Part shown: in pieces, positions 60,581 through 64,000 of the stretch
Layout: every line of letters starts with the position of its first letter
Position numbering within the stretch: the first letter of the stretch is position 1
Assembly: GCF_003946625.1 (NCBI RefSeq)
Contig: NZ_RHOR01000008.1
Span: 47,115-111,114 of the forward strand
DNA length: 64,000 nucleotides
DNA from: Companilactobacillus kedongensis
GTDB taxonomy: Bacteria; Bacillota; Bacilli; Lactobacillales; Lactobacillaceae
Direction of reading: 5' to 3'
The notes under the pieces: model-generated
The model's database searches: none
What the model saw: only the letters and a program-made list of their open reading frames with translations
What the model was told of the DNA's origin: nothing
Translations under genes and position numbers: made by a program

Positions 60581-60679
60581 ATTTGTTAAACTTTTAAAAC
60601 AACTTGGCAAATGAGCAAAATATATTTTAGCAATGCATAATAATATTCCATGTGTTACAATAATTTTGCAATCAATTGT

Positions 60680-60732
60680 ATGTCACAAAACATAAATAGC
60701 CACCCTACTGTGAATAGGGTGGTTATTTTTTT
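60680..60732 (+). ncRNA. Remnant of a fourth antisense/terminator unit
   Basis: CACAAAACATAAATAGCCACCC and GGGTGGTTATTTTTTT resemble the ends of antisense RNAs 1 and 2, with compensatory changes in the terminator stem. No toxin frame is associated. Confidence 0.5.
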
Positions 60733-60764
60733 ACCTCCATTAACGAGGAGCAATATTTTAGTTA

Positions 60765-60822
60765 CTATAAAAAAGGGAACTATTTCTAACTTCAACACGA
60801 AGTAAGAAACAGCTCCCTTTTA
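60765..60822 (-). terminator. Long hairpin after the BspA-like gene
   Basis: GGGA..TTTCT-a-ACTTC-aacac-GAAGT-a-AGAAA..TCCC with T residues on both sides. A sister hairpin lies at 63448-63503, so it is part of the direct repeat around the BspA-like gene. Confidence 0.6.
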
Positions 60823-60866
60823 TTTTATATTCATAACATCTTAAATCCCAGCAAATACCAGTCGGA

Positions 60867-61023
60867 AGAGATGGAAAATATTTACTGGCGGTGAAAGTGG
60901 TGTTATTGCTGTAGCAATTACAGCACCGGACGAGTTTAAAGACTTGCATAGCAAGGCTTCAAACCGAGGACCCAGACCAAGGCTGGGACCGTCCCGCACA
61001 GCCAGAAAATATTTTCCATCTCT
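60867..61023 (+). repeat. Structured element, copy E5
   Basis: 23-bp outer stem (60867-60889 with 61001-61023, one mismatch). H1 TATTGCT-gt-AGCAATTA; H2 GTTTAAAG-a-CTTGC-ata-GCAAG-g-CTTCAAAC; H3 GACCCAG-accaagg-CTGGGAC-like. It lies directly after the stop of the BspA-like gene. Confidence 0.9.
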
Positions 61024-61042
61024 GGAAACGACATATAAAAAA

Positions 61043-63337
61043 CTAATATTCAAAAGCCTCATCAAAAAGAACAAACTCATCAGTAGAAACACGATAATAC
61101 CTCTTACCATCAATCAAAGCAATTCGATCAGTCTTCCAATCAGTAGAAGCTCCAAGTTTGCGATCAAGCTCACCACCCAAGTAATCAACCAGATCACCCT
61201 TTTGGTCAGCCTTAACTTCAATATCAGCAATATTATCTACATAAACATAAACGTCACTAGCCTTAACATACTCATCGCTCGAGACACGATAGTATAATAC
61301 GCCATTCAAGTTATACTCCGCATCACTCTTCCAAGCAGTGTTGATATCCAACCCACGGTTAGTTACCATCTTACCAGTCGCATCGTACAAACTAACATTC
61401 GTCGTCGTTGTAGCAACTCTTTGATCTTTTAAAATTGTAGAATTAGAGTCACCTGTAGAACTAGAATTACCGCCAGTAGTTGTCAAAGGCTTATAGACTA
61501 GGTCTAAGGATACCGGTACAGAATAAGTATCAGAGATCATGACCAAATAATCGATCAACTGTTCTCTAGTCGTATCACTGCCTAAATCCAAGGGAGTTGT
61601 TCCATCCTCCTCCATATTTCCAGTAGAAAACATCTGTATAAGTTGTCCAATAGTATATCCTTCTAAAGACTTATCAGATAATTTCCCTTGAATATGATTG
61701 CCATAAAGTGTGAAATCAACCGTAGTATTGGCTAAATCTAAAGTCCGATCAGCCGCTAAATTAGTTTTGACCGCCGCAACGTTGGCAGCACTATCCGCAG
61801 TATCATCATCGAATAAGTAGATATCCTGGCTATTAATTGTACTAGTATCACTTTCAGTAACATTGATCTTTCTTCCTGGCATAATCTTAAAATCATAGGT
61901 CCTGTCTGATGCAACTTGACCTAAATCAGTTACAGGTAATTGAATTGAAGTCGCCGGATCGCCATTATTATCCTTTGCAACCCTTGAATATCCGGGATAA
62001 TCAGGTTTCAAGTCTACACCAGAACCTTCAGCACCAGTACCACTGACCGTTCCAACTATCTTATCAGTCAAAGCGTCATGATAATTTATAGTATAGTTGA
62101 CGTCAGTTGAACCCACAGCTTCCCAAGTAGTAGATGTTCTAGCAGCGGAAGGAGTACCCGCATTATCATAAACTCCCATCAAATCATCAGAACTATAAAT
62201 ATGAGTCCCGTCACTCCACCCTTTGTAGCCATCTGGATTAATCAATCCAGTACCTTCCAAAATGGTATTGTTATTAACTTTTAAACTCATCAAAGAATTC
62301 ATATCTCCCAGCATACTACCAACAGTCTTTGCTGAAGAAAAATCAAATCCCGTTAAATCAAGACTCGTTAATTTAGCATCCTTATAAAATACCGTTTCCG
62401 CACTAGTAATCCCTGTTGCCGAAAAGCCAGTCATATCAATGTTTGTCAAGCCTGAATTAAATCCAAAAGCACGATCCAAATTAGGGTGAGTCATCGTTAA
62501 ACCAGATATATTTAAACTAGTGAGTGCAGAATTTCCACTAACAAAACCTGTAAAGTTCACACCATCAGCCAGTTTCCAATCAGAAATATCTAAACTTTGA
62601 AGGCTCACAATATTAGCAAACATCTCAGAAAAGTCCGTAGTATTAGACACATCTAGTTTTCTAACATCAGCCGAAGTTAAATTTTTCATATTATCAAAAT
62701 ATTTGGCCAAACTAGTGCCTGCAACGGCTCCATCTTCAAAAGTAACATTAGTAATATCATCTGCGTATTTGTAATTATTCCAAACATCATCAACAGTGCT
62801 TAGATCATCTGATTTAGTCGTTGAATCAAAAGTTGGATCACTGACAGTCCCAGCACCAATATAGAGCGTTCCGTTATTGTCCAAATACCAGTCACTACCG
62901 TCATCACCAGATAATTTACCTTGATGATCAGCCGCAGTATCAGCAGGAATAGAAAACGTAGAAGCATTTGCGTTAGTATCTTGGGCAGAATTTGCCGAAT
63001 AAGGTTGAATAGTAGAACCCTGATTTTCAGTTATAGTTCCAGTAGAACCAGTACCATATGAACCCTCATCAGTGGCTACCGCACTAGCACCAGTATCGGC
63101 ACTTCCATCAGAACCATTACCTTCACTATAATTTTGACCTGATCCAGCATTACCAGAGTTAGTAGGAGCAGCAACAGATTCAGTCTGAACCTGATTAGAA
63201 TCAGTCCCTGTCGTAGCCGCATCCAATGAAACATCAGCATTAGCTACATCCACATTAGTTCCCAATATTATCAAACCACTAGCTAAAGATAACAGTGAAA
63301 CAGAACTCAAACGACCCGTTCTATATTGAATTCTCAT
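61043..63337 (-). CDS. BspA-type leucine-rich-repeat surface protein with SLAP modules
   Basis: A 764-residue secreted protein: signal peptide (cleavage about residue 34), Ser/Gly/Asp-rich linker to about 145, DUF285/BspA-type repeats (about 185-360; units such as KLDVSNTTDFSEMFANI and SLDISDWKLADGVNFTGF), a MucBP-like segment (about 405-470, INYHDALTDKIVGTVSG), a 150-residue region, and two C-terminal SLAP modules (about 635-764: LYYRVSSDEYVKASDVYVY and RYYRVSTDEFVLFDE). BspA-type repeats are linked to adhesion. The SLAP modules anchor it. The gene is bracketed by direct copies of a hairpin plus structured element. Confidence 0.88.
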   Translation of the reverse strand: MRIQYRTGRLSSVSLLSLASGLIILGTNVDVANADVSLDAATTGTDSNQVQTESVAAPTNSGNAGSGQNYSEGNGSDGSADTGASAVATDEGSYGTGSTGTITENQGSTIQPYSANSAQDTNANASTFSIPADTAADHQGKLSGDDGSDWYLDNNGTLYIGAGTVSDPTFDSTTKSDDLSTVDDVWNNYKYADDITNVTFEDGAVAGTSLAKYFDNMKNLTSADVRKLDVSNTTDFSEMFANIVSLQSLDISDWKLADGVNFTGFVSGNSALTSLNISGLTMTHPNLDRAFGFNSGLTNIDMTGFSATGITSAETVFYKDAKLTSLDLTGFDFSSAKTVGSMLGDMNSLMSLKVNNNTILEGTGLINPDGYKGWSDGTHIYSSDDLMGVYDNAGTPSAARTSTTWEAVGSTDVNYTINYHDALTDKIVGTVSGTGAEGSGVDLKPDYPGYSRVAKDNNGDPATSIQLPVTDLGQVASDRTYDFKIMPGRKINVTESDTSTINSQDIYLFDDDTADSAANVAAVKTNLAADRTLDLANTTVDFTLYGNHIQGKLSDKSLEGYTIGQLIQMFSTGNMEEDGTTPLDLGSDTTREQLIDYLVMISDTYSVPVSLDLVYKPLTTTGGNSSSTGDSNSTILKDQRVATTTTNVSLYDATGKMVTNRGLDINTAWKSDAEYNLNGVLYYRVSSDEYVKASDVYVYVDNIADIEVKADQKGDLVDYLGGELDRKLGASTDWKTDRIALIDGKRYYRVSTDEFVLFDEAFEY

Positions 63338-63447
63338 ATTATGGCCCTCTTCCTCTCTTGTTATGTATAAATTCTATACTACTCTTATCAGAAGATAATC
63401 AAAATAAATAAGTATATTTATAACTTATAGAATTTAAAATAAAGAAT

Positions 63448-63503
63448 AAAAAAAGAGAACCATCTCTAACTTCATATTGAAGTAAGAAATAACCCCCTTT
63501 GAT
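63448..63503 (-). repeat. Hairpin homologous to 60765-60822
   Basis: GAGAACCATCTCT-a-ACTTC-atatt-GAAGT-a-AGAAA: same layout and central stem as the hairpin downstream of the BspA-like gene, here upstream of it. Confidence 0.6.
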
Positions 63504-63560
63504 CAAACATCAATAACGATAATGCTTTACATTTATATCCAAAACCCTTCAAAATACAAG

Positions 63561-63663
63561 TCGGAAGATATGAAAAAAATTTACTGGCAGTGAGAGTAGT
63601 GTTATGGCTTTAGCCATTACAGTACCGGGAGAGTTGGGAGACTTGTGTAACAAGGCTTCAAAA
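63561..63663 (+). repeat. Structured element, copy E6, truncated
   Basis: Carries the left outer arm, H1 (TTATGGCT-tt-AGCCATTA) and H2 (GAG-a-CTTGT-gta-ACAAG-g-CTT). H3 and the right arm are missing; similarity stops at about 63663, where IS110-type sequence appears to begin. Confidence 0.8.
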
Positions 63664-63714
63664 CAACCTAAGATTAGTTCTGAGTAAAAATACTTTACTC
63701 AGAACTTTTTTGTA

Positions 63715-63888
63715 CACTGAAGATAAAGCTAAAATCGAAGATGGACCTCGGGACTTAGAGTCCGAATCAAAAAATGGTTTCCGTTATCTTCATTTCTTTA
63801 ATTTGTTTTTAGGCTGTTGGACTTAGAGTCCGTGTATAGGAAATGAGATTAGAAATGTTGATACGGATAGCTTTAGAAAGGAAATAAT
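63715..63888 (+). ncRNA. Candidate bridge RNA region of the IS110 element
   Basis: In the IS110 group the non-coding stretch before the transposase encodes a structured bridge RNA that pairs with target and donor DNA. Here the 5' non-coding stretch holds two identical small hairpins GGACTTAGAGTCC (63751-63763 and 63819-63831), 68 bases apart. Boundaries and loops cannot be set without the right end. Confidence 0.4.
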
Positions 63889-64000
63889 ATGTCAGATATA
63901 ATTGCTTTAGACGTGTCCAAAGGACACAGTTACTGCGTTTACTACAGTGATGGTAACTGTGTTACCGAATTTAACTTCAAACACAATAAACCAGGATTTG
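63889..64000 (+). CDS. IS110-family transposase (N-terminal part)
   Basis: The first 37 residues are visible: MSDIIALDVSKGHSYCVYYS opens with the DEDD RuvC-like motif of IS110/IS1111 transposases, where the Asp of ALDVSK is the first catalytic acid. AAAGGAA precedes ATG 63889. Such enzymes recombine DNA with the help of a bridge RNA. The rest is beyond the window. Confidence 0.85.
   Translation, partial: MSDIIALDVSKGHSYCVYYSDGNCVTEFNFKHNKPGF

Larger units (their letters stand above)
63664..64000 (+). mobile_element. IS110-family insertion sequence, left part
   Basis: Begins where element E6 breaks off and runs off the window. It has about 225 bp of non-coding DNA, with a strong hairpin at 63675-63711 (AGTTCTGAGTAAA / TTTACTCAGAACT plus T run), and then the transposase start. 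The exact left end is inferred from the loss of similarity to intact elements, since IS110 members lack clear terminal inverted repeats. Confidence 0.65.

Noticed and set aside
60758..61113. Small proteins in frames across element E5
   Set aside because: The DNA is explained by the paired structure of the element, and the frames are not shared between copies.

Overview
The window reads as a low-GC Gram-positive chromosome from the Lactobacillaceae, most likely a Companilactobacillus-like species. The evidence is the many C-terminal SLAP (surface-layer) modules of the YRVSTNEFV type, a WxL protein, a sortase substrate, a PTS transporter, MntR/MntH and a ComX/SigH-like sigma factor. The genus is inferred from gene content only.

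Layout. 1-9.2 kb is mostly housekeeping and regulation: the 5' part of a PTS IIABC permease, a RelB/PemK-type toxin-antitoxin (TA) pair between two identical terminators, a membrane GGDEF protein, YaaA, a usp-mntH operon with divergent mntR, a HicA-like toxin without partner, and a SWIM zinc-finger protein. 9.3-19.7 kb holds two very different adhesins: a 2420-residue lectin/MBG/SLAP protein and a lectin/WxL protein. 19.9-31.5 kb is mosaic. Accessory genes sit next to ppsA and gpmA, and each housekeeping gene has a second, truncated copy of its own 3' end on the far side of the cargo. A LexA-like operator, a HigBA-type locus whose toxin lacks a usual start codon, a frameshifted MFS exporter and a 40-bp tandem array also lie here. 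31.6-43.4 kb carries a large sortase substrate (LPQMG signal), a four-gene envelope set, an amidase, a ComX/SigH-like sigma factor, a MazEF pair and a ComK-like protein.

43.4-63.3 kb is a cell-surface island: a GH73 glucosaminidase with four SLAP modules, a small cytosolic SLAP-like protein, eight tandem paralogues of secreted SLAP proteins (the last two look like genuine S-layer proteins with near-consensus promoters), three Fst-like type I toxin genes (two with a recognisable antisense RNA) and a BspA-type leucine-rich-repeat SLAP protein. An IS110-family transposase begins at the right edge.

Two patterns go beyond ordinary annotation. First, a family of about 100-170 bp intergenic elements (six copies plus a remnant) folds as an outer stem with three internal hairpins. 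Stem sequences differ between copies yet stay paired, while a hairpin mismatch and an ACCNNGG loop recur. The IS110 element appears to have entered one copy. Second, at least four cargo cassettes are bounded by direct repeats made of gene 3' ends, terminators or these structured elements, which suggests a recurrent way of gaining or losing genes by recombination at gene ends. All functions are assigned from motifs and context by eye; no database search was run.
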